Shown: positions 12,838 to 23,166 of the stretch, one piece after another | Position numbering within the stretch: the first letter of the stretch is position 1 | Layout of the letters: each line of letters starts with the position of its first letter | Assembly (NCBI RefSeq): GCF_000003605.2 | Contig: NW_003141319.1 | Span: forward strand, 82,219-134,261 | DNA from: Saccoglossus kowalevskii | Lineage: Eukaryota; Hemichordata; Enteropneusta; Harrimaniidae | Reading direction: 5' to 3' | DNA length: 52,043 nucleotides | Program-made: the position numbers and the translations under genes | The notes under the pieces: model-generated | Databases searched by the model: none | What the model was told of the DNA's origin: nothing | Seen by the model: the letters and a program-made list of their open reading frames with translations, nothing else

Positions 12838-13095
12838 GTAAAAATGCAAGTTTGAATTACAAATTACAAATGTAAATCTATTCTAAAAAATAAAAGTTAG
12901 TTTTCAAATATAAATGCATTTTCAAAAATAAAAGCAAATATTCAAATGTAAACCCATGTTCAAAGATACATGTCAATTTTAAAAGTGAAAGTGCATTTTA
13001 ATTTGGAATTAAGTTAGATATCAATTTTGATTCTGAAATCGACAAAATAATTTTAAAATGCAAATAAAAATTAATAAAAACGTGAAATTCAAATT
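12838..13095. repeat. Degenerate AT-rich minisatellite, about 19-bp period
   Basis: Between about 12900 and 13010 successive units read roughly TTTTCAAATATAAATGCA, TTTTCAAAAATAAAAGCAAAT, ATTCAAATGTAAACCCATG, TTCAAAGATACATGTCAAT and TTTAAAAGTGAAAGTGCA, each 18-21 bases. The flanks decay into the same word mix. It is non-coding. Confidence 0.55.
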
Positions 13096-13620
13096 GTCCA
13101 TTCAACCGAAAATGCGTTGATACAACAATCTTAATTGTGAAAGTAATTTTGGAAGTGATTATATGATATAAATGGAAACTAGAGCCGGAAAGATGTAACC
13201 ACCATAAACTACTCCTCCAAATCTATCACATCACTACTTGGCTGAACAATCATGATGTTGTCGCTATGTGCAGCTTTTCACGGTTAATGACCCCCCCCCC
13301 TATTCCATATCACAAGCATTATTCGATTTGAATTCGTTGGCGCTTGAAGTGAGAGATTTAAAATGACAAATTTCCGAGATCGTCTTTACTAGTATGTTTC
13401 CAGTATTGGTATTTTGTTGTGTGGTATTTAAAATCAAACACAAAATATAATGCCGGTGCTTTGTTGGTTTAAGTGGCACGAGATATTCGTCCTAGTACGT
13501 CATCAAATCTGTCATTTTATCCAACCTCGTCCGTGGCCAACCTCGTTATGTTATCACTAAAATCACAATGCGACCTGACGAGTAAGATGTTTGAACCTGT
13601 ATGTTGTTCCAGTCTTTGTG

Positions 13621-13669
13621 GTGTACATACATGATTAGTGTACATACATGATTAGTGTATTTACATGAT
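13621..13669. repeat. 17-bp tandem repeat, about three copies
   Basis: GTGTACATACATGATTA occurs exactly twice (13621-13637 and 13638-13654) and is followed by a third, partial and diverged unit GTGTATTTACATGAT. Confidence 0.85.
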
Positions 13670-13835
13670 GGCCTTGGCGGGACGAGTAGCGGATTATTAA
13701 GGGATTACCTGAACTTACTGAGTTACCCGCATGTGGACCCCATGGGAGATAAACCATAATTATGCCCTTACTTCCCCCTCCCCCTCTTGTAGAGTGTAGA
13801 AGTTCCAGCTATTCCGAGATGTTGAGTCGTGAAAT

Positions 13836-13881
13836 GTACGTGTACGTGTACGTGTACGTGTACGTGTACGTGTACGTGTAC
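13836..13881. repeat. (GTACGT)n hexanucleotide microsatellite
   Basis: About 7.7 perfect GTACGT units. The array makes an artificial Tyr-Val repeat in one frame (13762-13950), which I do not call as a gene. Each unit includes an ACGTG core on both strands. Confidence 0.9.
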
Positions 13882-15473
13882 TCAGTAACGGGCACAACTG
13901 TCGAGAATCTACACACAAAACAAAAACAAAACACAAGCAATGTTAAATAACAATCTAAAATAACGGATAAACAATGTATTAGTGGTTATCATTGTTATTG
14001 ATCACGTATTTGTCGATTTTGTTTCTAATAATCGCGACAACCCGATGATGGGAATTTTCATATTAAAATATAAATGCACAGTTGGTCAGGAGGGTCTCAT
14101 TAACAAGTTGTTTGCAATGTACTACAGAAACTGTAATCGAACATTACCTCAAAAGTTTCAAACACGTTAATACATTTCTTTAGAAGGGGTATGTTTTTCT
14201 TACTTGATTGAATGACCCGACGCGAGATCACGGATCGATACACTACCGAATCGGATTATAGTCGGGAATACACTAAATAGCTGCGTGGCGGCCGAGCAGG
14301 ACCATTGCTCTTGAAACACATTGTTCGAGTGTTTATTTGAAGAATGGATCAGCGTAGCCAGATTACATCTTTTTTAATTGCTAATCCCAATACTATCCAG
14401 TGTGTGTTATTTTTCTCATCATGGTACAATTACTGCAAATGTTTTGCGGCTCGCATAGAATGACGGTTCAGGGCAAAGTCCCGACGGCCCGAAGACAATA
14501 CCAATGGCTTCTTGTGGTAATTCGGGACGGAGAAGGCACGATCATTTTTGATTGGCGGAGCCATGGAAACAAATCATAATCTCAGAAAGCACATGTACGT
14601 TGTTTACTATTATGTCTATCAGAAGTTGTGCAACTTGTATATAAATTTGCTCTGGCGGTAAAAATCCCGGATAAAATCGATTCTCACCCACAAACACGTG
14701 CAATACACCCAAATCGTTCATCAACCGACAACATGCTGTAAATATACCTATATCCTATCTATAGGAAGTAATCAACAAATGAAACACACACACAATAAGT
14801 TTTCTAATTAACATAATTTTGCTATAAACCCATCAGCTATAGTTCTGCTTTGTTCGTTAACTATTTACACTGGGAGGAAAAGCTGCAAAATTATTAAAAA
14901 ATAAATAAGTGCAGGAAAATCCTTAGTCAGTTACGATTCTCTAAAATTTCCGACACCGTATTTCAATGATTCCAAATTTCATAAACGCTAATATATCGGA
15001 GCTCACGTTGCAAAAAACAAACTAACAGTAGCCTATCGGTGATTTCAGTGATGTTATGATGAGTATTATTTCAAGCAATTAGTGCCCGGGTCGCTCACCA
15101 CTCCGCTTATTCATCCCATGCTTCTGAACTGACCACTGGCACGCGTGAACGAATCGATCGGATGGCCATCTGTTCGCACTTGCTGATGTCATTCGTGTTC
15201 GATTATTATTTAATGCGGCGACATAAAGGTACTTGACAGTGTTGTAAATTTGTCCCAATTGTGACGTGACGTCATCTGGTATATAGGTCAAGCGTCATAA
15301 CACATTGCTGTACTTATCTATCAGTAGATCACGTGATCACACTTTGAAGACGGTCAATAATGCTGGCCTTACTGACACGATTCATCAGCATCCTACCAGA
15401 TCGGTATTAACTTATAAAGTTCCACCACACCACCATAAAAAAATGTTGGAACTGAGTACTAGGTATAAATTAG
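13882..15473. other. Intergenic, no supported gene
   Basis: AT-rich with short frames only. It has one CRE palindrome at 15267-15274. I see no repeat structure. Confidence 0.4.
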
Positions 15474-15597
15474 ACTTGCATACAGTCTCTTGTTTATTTT
15501 TTCGCGGTAACTCGACTTTCGCCATTTACAGACTCAATAAAATTTTATTTTATTGAAAAACAAAACAACAAAAATAAACAAGGGACTGTATGCAAGT
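15474..15597. mobile_element. Hairpin MITE with about 30-bp terminal inverted repeats
   Basis: The left end ACTTGCATACAGTCTCTTGT, continuing into TTATTTTT, is mirrored on the right by AAAAATAAACAAGGGACTGT then ATGCAAGT. Across about 29 bases there is essentially one mismatch. The interior adds a second weak hairpin (CAATAAAATTTTATTTTATTG region, overlapping the ends of both arms), so the whole element folds back. TTAG directly flanks both sides (15470-15473 and 15598-15601), a possible 4-bp target duplication. A shorter relative is at 36379-36459. It has no coding capacity. Confidence 0.75.
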
Positions 15598-15788
15598 TTA
15601 GGTATATCTAATAAAGTAGGAATGGAAAGTAAGTGACTAAATAAATACAACTTGTCATTTGCCGTAATGCCATTGATAGTTGCGCCTTTTGATATGAATG
15701 CAGGCATGACGTCAAAATTTGTCAGGTCAAGTTTATGTCAAAGTTGAGTATAAAAAAAAGATCGGGTGGTCTGAATTCGTGCACAACA

Positions 15789-15936
15789 CAGGGGCGAATC
15801 CAGCAAAATGTATTGGGGGGGTCCAGGCCTATAGGTCGAATACACGGGACCGTGCGATTCGGACGATGCTATGCGTAATCCAGATGCATTTTCATGCGTT
15901 TTGAGGAGGCCATGGCCCCTACTGGATCCCCCACTG
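15789..15936. mobile_element. hAT-like nonautonomous element with 8-bp target duplication
   Basis: The element starts CAGGGGCGAATCCAGCA and ends TACTGGATCCCCCACTG. The reverse complement of the end matches the start at 13 of 17 positions, including the diagnostic CAG terminus. Directly abutting it on both sides is the 8-base sequence GCACAACA (15781-15788 and 15937-15944), an exact target-site duplication. The CAG ends with an 8-bp duplication are the hallmark of hAT transposons. At 148 bp it is far too short to encode a transposase. Confidence 0.85.
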
Positions 15937-16014
15937 GCACAACACGTGGATATATATATATATATATAACTCAAGGAGATGAAACCACTAAACGCGGAGA
16001 AGCGTTTATCCGTC

Positions 16015-16682
16015 NNNNNNNNNNNNNNNNNNNNNNNNNNNNNNNNNNNNNNNNNNNNNNNNNNNNNNNNNNNNNNNNNNNNNNNNNNNNNNNNNNNNNN
16101 NNNNNNNNNNNNNNNNNNNNNNNNNNNNNNNNNNNNNNNNNNNNNNNNNNNNNNNNNNNNNNNNNNNNNNNNNNNNNNNNNNNNNNNNNNNNNNNNNNNN
16201 NNNNNNNNNNNNNNNNNNNNNNNNNNNNNNNNNNNNNNNNNNNNNNNNNNNNNNNNNNNNNNNNNNNNNNNNNNNNNNNNNNNNNNNNNNNNNNNNNNNN
16301 NNNNNNNNNNNNNNNNNNNNNNNNNNNNNNNNNNNNNNNNNNNNNNNNNNNNNNNNNNNNNNNNNNNNNNNNNNNNNNNNNNNNNNNNNNNNNNNNNNNN
16401 NNNNNNNNNNNNNNNNNNNNNNNNNNNNNNNNNNNNNNNNNNNNNNNNNNNNNNNNNNNNNNNNNNNNNNNNNNNNNNNNNNNNNNNNNNNNNNNNNNNN
16501 NNNNNNNNNNNNNNNNNNNNNNNNNNNNNNNNNNNNNNNNNNNNNNNNNNNNNNNNNNNNNNNNNNNNNNNNNNNNNNNNNNNNNNNNNNNNNNNNNNNN
16601 NNNNNNNNNNNNNNNNNNNNNNNNNNNNNNNNNNNNNNNNNNNNNNNNNNNNNNNNNNNNNNNNNNNNNNNNNNNNNNNNNN
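16015..16682. other. Assembly gap (668 N)
   Basis: A run of undetermined bases. The left flank holds a short (TA)n tract at about 15950-15968 and an AAACGCGGAGAAGCGTTT stem, either of which could have stalled assembly. Open frames reported through the gap are artefacts. Confidence 0.99.
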
Positions 16683-17233
16683 AAAAGGACGAACAATGAG
16701 AGAACAAGATTAACCTGCTTTAGTTTTGACTCGACACGTGCAGGTGAAGTTCTAACATAAGCAAACGACGGCCGCCAAAACTCATGCAACTATCAGTGGG
16801 GTACACTAGGTAGCGGAGTATCTCAACAGTTTGTTTGTCCATAGAGACGATACGTGTAGAGATAGTCAACACCGACACAATACCGCGGTAAAATAGACCA
16901 TTTGGCGTGCTTCGCACACCGATCGGTACGCCTGCCGTTCTCTTTTTAATAGTGACAATCTAAAACCAATAGCAATCTTTCATGAGATTTTATGGCTGGA
17001 TCGAACTCAAAATGAATCGATTAAGTTACGAGCAATCGTTTCTCCTGCGTTGTTTTCTTTCGTTTTTGTACAAACAGCGGCGACCTTATTTGTTCGCCAG
17101 GTCCATTATGTAGCAACGAGGATTCAGAGATGTTCTGCATGCAAATACAGTGTAGGTATTTTATAACGAACTAACGTCTAATCCGAGAATTGGGTAATAA
17201 AAGAATCTGACTGAACCCCAATTATTCGGATTA
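16683..17233. other. Intergenic, nothing recognised
   Basis: Short frames only. No repeat or regulatory cluster is seen. Confidence 0.4.
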
Positions 17234-17353
17234 TTAAAGGGCGGCAGTCGTCGTGCAGCGTCTTTCTCATGGCGACGTATACAACGCATGTAACATACAT
17301 TGTTTATTTACATAAAATTCAAACACGCGCTGCGCGACGACCACCGCGCTTAA
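17234..17353. mobile_element. TTAA-flanked MITE, family A copy 2 (reverse orientation)
   Basis: Left end TTAA then AGGGCGGCAGTCGTCG. Right end CGACGACCACCGCGCT then TAAA, where one T of the flanking TTAA appears lost. The interior reads ATACAACGCATGTAACATACATTG then TTTATTTACAT, the reverse complement order of copies 1 and 3. About 120 bp, no coding capacity. Confidence 0.75.
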
Positions 17354-17664
17354 AGCTTGTTCTATTGGATAGTCAGAAGAAATATGACTAAAAAATAATG
17401 TATACTGAAGCATAACGTAGTTATTATGATTTCGTGTTTAGTGTTCGGATCAAGTTATGCAAGATACAATGTATATTGATTGATGCAGATTTTTATGAAA
17501 ATTATTATGAAATGATCTGATCTCTGGGTAGTAATTTAAGTAACATGCAAGTAATACGGAAAGTGCACGTGACTATCACGGGTGATAGAATAACGAGTTG
17601 TGGTTGTGTGCAATTTACATGCTTTCACAAACATTCTTTTCCAAGTGAAATGCCCCTTCAAATC

Positions 17665-18285
17665 TATTCACAAACATAATCACGCGAATCGCGAGATTAA
17701 CGCAGAGGTGGTACAATCAGTCGCGAAAGAAATTAGGTCAGGAAGTTTTAAAGCAACTTGTATAATTGTTGATATCCAACTTCAATTGGGCGAACTTGAG
17801 GCGTTATTTACTGATTCACAAACATACTCACGCGAATCGCGAGATTAACGCAGAGGTAGTATAATCAGTCACGAAGGAAATTAGTTCAGGAAGTTTTAAA
17901 GCAACTTGTGTAATTGTTGATATCCAACTTCAATTGGGCGAACTTGAGGCGTTATTTACTGATTCACAAACATACTCACGTGAATCGCGAGATTAACGCA
18001 GAGGTAGTATAATCAGTCACGAAGGAAATTAGTTCAGGAAGTTTTAAAGCAACTTGTGTAATTGTTGATATCCAACTTCAATTGGGCGAACTTGAGGCGT
18101 TATTTACTGATTCACAAACATACTCACGCGAATCGCGAGATTAACGCAGAGGTAGTACAATCAGTCACGAAGGAAATTAGTTCAGAAAGTTTTAAAGCAA
18201 CTTGTGTAATTGTTGATATCCAACTTCAATTGGATCATGGAAGATACTAACGGTGATTGGATGAACTTGAGGCGTTATTTACTGC
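17665..18285. repeat. Tandem satellite, 148-bp unit, about four copies
   Basis: The word AACATACTCACG or its variant starts at 17673, 17821, 17969 and 18117, exactly 148 bases apart each time. Units are nearly identical. They include CGCGAATCGCG (a near-palindrome), GATATCCAACTTCAATTGGG and CTTGAGGCGTTATTTACTG. The last unit is interrupted by 26-27 extra bases beginning at about 18233, bounded by direct repeats of ATTGGAT. Because 148 is not a multiple of three, the open frames within (17600-17848, 18062-18250) shift at each unit and are not genes. Confidence 0.9.
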
Positions 18286-20108
18286 TTAGTCCAATGCATT
18301 TACGAGATTATGGGTTTAATGATGCCCGTAGTCAACGCGCAGTGTTATCTAACTGCAGTGTGGAAAGCATAGTGCCCAAGACAAGGTTAACACCAGCACA
18401 TACCCGAAAAGTACAGCGCATAACCCGCATGACCTCGTCCAAAGTACACGTCTCTCAATAATCTCTGAAATACGTTATTGCATCTGCTGTAATTTTAAAG
18501 GTCACGCGGATAACATACGTTCGAACATATTTAAATATTTTCTTTTGAAAAAAAATGCATCTTGATTACTAAAACTTGAAAAAAAGGAAGGTAATACATA
18601 AAGATAAATCCGCGGAGCAAGCGCTTTTTTAATTTCAAATTATTTCAAAGAACGAATACTTCTCAATGTTCAAGTGGGCAGTGTCAAAATAGCATTTTAT
18701 TTTATTATTTTATTTATAAATAATACTAAGTTTTTTGGACCAAGATAAAATATAAAACAAAATACTTTTAACATGCTCAAAGCTATTGCCTTCTTAAATA
18801 TATAAGGTTTGAAGGCCAGGGTTGTTCTGCGGCGTGTGCTCGAATGTGCGTAAATGTGTGTCAGACGCTTTGTACACATTGCTTGCGTCCGTATCCTCGG
18901 GGCGGAGCTACGTCACAAGATGTTCCAAGTTGCTAAGACGCGCACCACTGTACCATGCATTTCTATGGGCTCCGTGCGCGCTGTTGTGGAACGCCGGTCG
19001 AGCTGGTGGAAATTCGAGAAAACAACACAAACTCAACTTTGAAGTAATCCCGAACAACCAAATTTATATATGTTACACACGCAGGGGTAACACTGGTCTC
19101 AACAACCATCCCAAAGTACCGTTTTCTTCGAGTTTTTGGCCTTTGTTTTCACCGCGATGGTTGCCAGGCGGTGAATATGCCCGGATGTCCGCCCCGTGGA
19201 TCGAACACTATGCACTGCGACAACCCTAACCCTTTATTTTCATTTACTTCGGCGATTATTATTAATTAACGACACAATCATGGAAACCCCCGGTAAACTT
19301 GACGTACTGGGATGGGTAGTGAGTAACAAATAACATCAATAATGCATATATGTATATATTGTTGCAATAGTGACCCGTTGTACTCCTATCGTTTTGTTAT
19401 AACCATTGATAGTGGACAGATTCAATCATTATTATATTTAATATGTATAATTGTGCTTATTTATGATTGCGTTTGTGTTGATTTCATAACCGCCGCGGGC
19501 ACTTATAATGCCGCCAACATTAAACTAACTATAATTACGGGTGAAATCGACAACAAATCGGGCATTCCCCTGAGACAAGTAATAATTACAGAAACACAGT
19601 CTCCTGTTTCAGTCCTCTTGGCAATTTGGGTCCAAATAATGAAGCTTTAAGACCGCATTGTGAGAAGGGAATATTATTACACAAAACACGATCGTTTTAA
19701 TTACTTTTTAATCACATACATACATTCCTTTGTTATTTCCACATGACAGGCTATTGCAGACAGTGTTTTTCCTCCCCGTTATCTCCAAACTGTTTCACGC
19801 GGCAAATATTCAGAGTTTCCCTTTACTTTAGTTTTTTTAGTAAATAACGATAATTCTCGTTCTGGGTCTTTACTTCCATGAAAATGTTTTTGCAGGATTC
19901 AGGTGACAGATACGTCACGGTGGGAGACCGTTGCCATGGTGTAACCGCATCGGCGCAAGTTCCGATCAAATCTCAACACATTTCTTAAATCATGCTCTTT
20001 TAGCGTATTCGGTGGAAATTTGATTTCGAATATACAAACAAAATAATCTGAAAAAAATAATTTGTAAACATTAGTATATTATAATGTAACCGATTCTCTT
20101 TCATACAG
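18286..20108. other. Intergenic, no supported gene
   Basis: A frame at 18822-19229 (135 codons) crosses a GC-richer island but shows no recognisable domain. The words GCGGCGTGTGCTCGAATGTG at 18832 faintly resemble the left interior of family A and may be an eroded copy. I see nothing else. Confidence 0.4.
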
Positions 20109-20326
20109 TAACTGCAATGTCAACGCTTTCAAGATGGACGGACGGTATTTTTTTTACGTTATTTTTGGCTATTTTTCTATCAATTCTATATAAATATGAC
20201 CATAGTTTTAGGGATTTGGTTTACAGGAGTTGTTTCCAATTTGGACAGCGTTCCAATGGGAGATCTCTCCCAAGAGATAAAGTATATGGAATGATTTTCT
20301 GCACTGGCAGGGGATACCTATGTTCG
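20109..20326 (+). CDS. Candidate exon of an unknown membrane-anchored protein
   Basis: A pyrimidine-rich acceptor (TTCTCTTTCATACAG, ending at 20108) precedes an ATG at 20117, and a consensus donor GTAAGT follows at 20327-20332. The frame between them is exactly 70 codons and ends in phase 0. The N terminus is a short polar lead followed by a hydrophobic stretch at residues 11-24 (IFFTLFLAIFLSIL) and then a basic, cysteine-bearing segment, which would fit a signal anchor or signal peptide. I recognise no family. Without splicing the frame meets a TAA at 20354-20356. It could be a real 5-prime coding exon, a pseudogene remnant or chance. Confidence 0.3.
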
Positions 20327-20356
20327 GTAAGTGTGCCGAGAATTACAATAAATTAA

Positions 20357-21121
20357 ATATTTCAATTATACCCATTTATTTTGAAAATTATATTTATGTA
20401 CAAAAAACATAATCACACTGATGGACGATATATTACACCGGACCGATTTAAATATATTTTATTCTCCGCACTATGTCAATTTGGTCTATACCAATTATGG
20501 ATTGACTTCCAACAACTTGAGTATCGTGAAGAAAACAATTTGAGGTATTTTTTTCTAATTACCCATGGTGCAATGTTGTACCGACTGGGTAGTGATACGT
20601 TAGTCCAGAGAGGGGAGCAGAGTTTATATGTCGAACTTGACTCTAGATGCATTCGTCTAAATCAAAACCACGACTATCACCTGTATGATAGTTAGTCAAT
20701 AAATTTACATCTTGTTTGAACAGAACAGGCTGTACTCTGAATACGACACGCTACAGTTACCAACATCCGGGTCTTACAGAACAATTCTAGAATTTGAACA
20801 CTGGTACAATAACTATTACCAGTCACTGTTGAGTTATGGGAGAACAGTGAGAGGTCACGTGAATAGGAGTTATTGAGCTTGTTTGAAATTTTTGGAAAAT
20901 GCATCCGAAGAAAACACAATATATGGTATGATCTGTCACAAAATAAGAACGTTGCTTTGGCAGTAAATACACCAATAGTTCAGTATGTCATAGTGAAATA
21001 TTTTTTGTGCTTACGATCCGAACTGAATTACCCGGCTTTTATGTTTGGCCAAAATCCATTTAGTTTGCCTTCGCATTTTGTGACTTATCGGAAGAATACC
21101 GTTAACTTTGCGTTAAAATAG
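20357..21121 (+). pseudogene. Possible decayed coding sequence, three plus-strand frames
   Basis: Directly after the candidate exon, the same frame stays open from 20357 to 20695 (ending in a TAG). A second frame is open from 20703 to 20876 with a protein-like composition (EYDTLQLPTSGSYR region). The original frame is then open again from 20873 to 21121. Long open stretches on one strand in AT-rich DNA, broken by frame changes, resemble a decayed gene or exons separated by short introns. No domain is recognised and I found no convincing internal acceptor-donor pairs. Confidence 0.2.
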
Positions 21122-21959
21122 CGTCTTTGTTTTACTATATTGTTCCTACCAAGATACAGTATGAAGCAGTAATATTTAAACATGCTCAAAGTTATCCGCA
21201 TTTTTCAAAAAAGGAACTAGTAGTTATGCACAGTACAACTTCATGTATGGAGGTCACGGTAGATGTATGGTACAAATTTCCGAGTTGATGGTATTAGCAA
21301 AATGAGACAGAGAAATCATAATTTTTCATAATATAAGTTTAAATTTAGAAAACCAAAGTTTCGTGTTTTGTTTTATATAATCTGCTTAAAATTGATGTGA
21401 ATAAGCTATCCTGTACGTGCTACCGCGACAGACGGCTTACCGTACGTGAGAATCTTTAGAAAAGTGCGCCCTCTAGTGATACGCCAGCCGCTAGTACTGC
21501 TAGCGGGTATATGTGCAGCCATGCTTCCAGAGAATGTGTGAACCGTGCGCTTGAAATCTCTTATGACTCTGAATTGCTGCCAAAAATAAAAAAAAGCCTC
21601 CGGACAGTGACCACGACAGCTGGTATTCGGAACCAAATTAGGAATCATCGGAGCATCGGTGTCCTCAGCGTATAATTGATGGATGACAAGTGACCTCCAG
21701 CCAATTTGAAATATGTGCTTGCGCCGTAACGAGCAGCGAACCATGTCGAACCAATCTGATGCCCATTTCGTGTGTGTTCTAGGGATATTACGTGAAGGAC
21801 GTGGTCTCCGGAGAGGGGGAGGAGGGGGTCTCATCGGGGTTCACAGCATACAAACGAAGTATATATAATATGCATTAGTACGGATAACGACACGATATGT
21901 GGTGCGATAGAGATGTGCAGAAAACAATTGTGTAAGCAACTATCATCACCAACCCTGGG
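21122..21959. other. Intergenic, no supported gene
   Basis: A 142-codon minus-strand frame (21406-21834) begins with a proline-rich stretch made by a purine-rich tract. It has no recognised motif and I do not call it. Confidence 0.35.
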
Positions 21960-22190
21960 TTGGTTGTCTGATAGTGGCGGCGGCACCGGGGTTGGGTGGG
22001 GGTTGGCAGAGGGGCGGCCGCCCACCCGAAAAATCATTGGAGGGGCGTGCCCCCTCCCCAAATCAAGCTGAAACCCTTTGTGTCAGCTAAATTTGCCCAA
22101 AATGCAGGAAATAACGTTTCAGAGGGTCTAGATTTCAGATGTCGCCCCTAATGCAAAATTCTGTGCCACCGCCTCTGTCTGGGCACGGTT
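21960..22190. repeat. Probable interspersed repeat remnant
   Basis: A GC-rich patch (GGGGCGGCCGCCCACCC, then GGGGCGTGCCCCCTCCCC) is followed by AAAATGCAGGAAATAACGTT then TCAGAGGGTCTAGATTTCAG. This phrase order resembles, as I recall it, an abundant DNA-transposon-derived repeat of invertebrate genomes. The match is from memory and there is no second copy in this window. Confidence 0.35.
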
Positions 22191-22565
22191 AATTTTTAGT
22201 TACTTTTTAAGTATAGGAAGTGGTTAAGGATAGGAATTCTATTGATATCCTTATCCGATTAATTCATTTATTTGTGAACGCTCGGGTCATTTGTAATCCG
22301 TTTGTCCGGATTAACTTTGAGAGAATGCCTTTTCCGGTTGAGTGGCATAACACCGTAGTGCCTCGGATCATCGGTAAATGGTCCCGATTATTATTTTCAT
22401 CAAATCGAGATCTACTCGATCTGTCCATAGTCGGTAAAATTAATAACAGTGTAAACATGAGGGCAGCTGCTTATTTCCCCGAAGGAATGTGCACCCCAAA
22501 CTATGCCCAAACCTAAAACTTAAATAGATCGTTGGGTCAACTTACTGACCCGCGAGTGGAACAGA

Positions 22566-22624
22566 CCTCAGACTACTAGTCCTCAGACAACCAATACAAT
22601 TCTTTTCTGAGACTAGTCTGAGGA
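22566..22624. repeat. Inverted pair sharing an ACTAGT-CTGAGG core
   Basis: CCTCAGACTACTAGTCCTCAGAC at 22566-22588 is mirrored imperfectly by TCTGAGACTAGTCTGAGGA at 22606-22624. The right arm shares the palindrome seen at 5650-5665. A small fold-back element is likely. Confidence 0.5.
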
Positions 22625-23012
22625 CAGGCGTATTCATCTCCTTTCACACAAATGCCCAGTTTAGTGGGTAAATTGCTTTAAAAAATACGGTTGAGAACAA
22701 TTTCTCCGGCCTCATGTCGTTCCGTGGCGCGAGGGAATAACATATCATTGCATGACTGGTGCGACCACTCACACGAACGTAACCGAAGTTACACGGCAGG
22801 ATTCTCGATATCGCCTCACAGCCCCCGGCTTTTTGTTAGAGTGAAAACACCAACACCCAGACTGCATCGCATAATCACGGGGCTACAACATTCTCATATA
22901 TGGCCAAGACAAATAAATATTCCATTATTTTTTTGTAAATTTTATATTTTATATATTTTTATGTATCATGTCAAATTATTAAATAAACGTTACATGGCTG
23001 ATTCTGCTGCAG

Positions 23013-23131
23013 GAGAAAGACAGTTTGATCAGATTATTATATCACTGGGGCACTACTCGTTTCTTTTTATTACATTACTTGCATTACTTCTGTTCAGACG
23101 TGGATACTTAAGACCTGCTTACAAGTTTTGA
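23013..23131 (+). CDS. Candidate 3-terminal exon encoding a membrane-spanning tail
   Basis: The sequence TTCTGCTGCAG ending at 23012 could serve as an acceptor. The following frame gives about 40 residues ending in a stop at 23129-23131, with a hydrophobic run (FLFITLLALLLF) followed by RRGYLRP, a typical membrane helix plus positive-inside tail. AATAAA signals at 23156-23161 and 23161-23166 follow within 35 bases. The same frame is open upstream to 22691 with less protein-like composition. No family is recognised and there is no linked upstream exon that I can prove. The exon at 20109-20326 is a possible partner. Confidence 0.25.
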
Positions 23132-23166
23132 TTTTTGTTGTTTTTATGTTTCGAAAATAAAATAAA

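Noticed and set aside
13762-13950. Plus-strand frame with VYVY repeats
   Set aside because: It is a translation of the (GTACGT)n array, with no other support.
15894-16789. Four long open frames crossing the N run
   Set aside because: They are open only because undetermined bases cannot form stops. The known flanking residues show no coding features.
17665-18285. Regularly spaced repeats as a possible CRISPR array
   Set aside because: The units are contiguous without variable spacers and the genome is eukaryotic.
17600-18461. Three frames with repeated HANREINAEVVQSV peptide
   Set aside because: They arise from the 148-bp satellite, whose unit length is not a multiple of three, so no continuous repeat protein exists.
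21406-21834. 142-codon proline-rich minus-strand frame
   Set aside because: The proline run comes from a purine-rich tract, and no domain, splice site or relative is evident.
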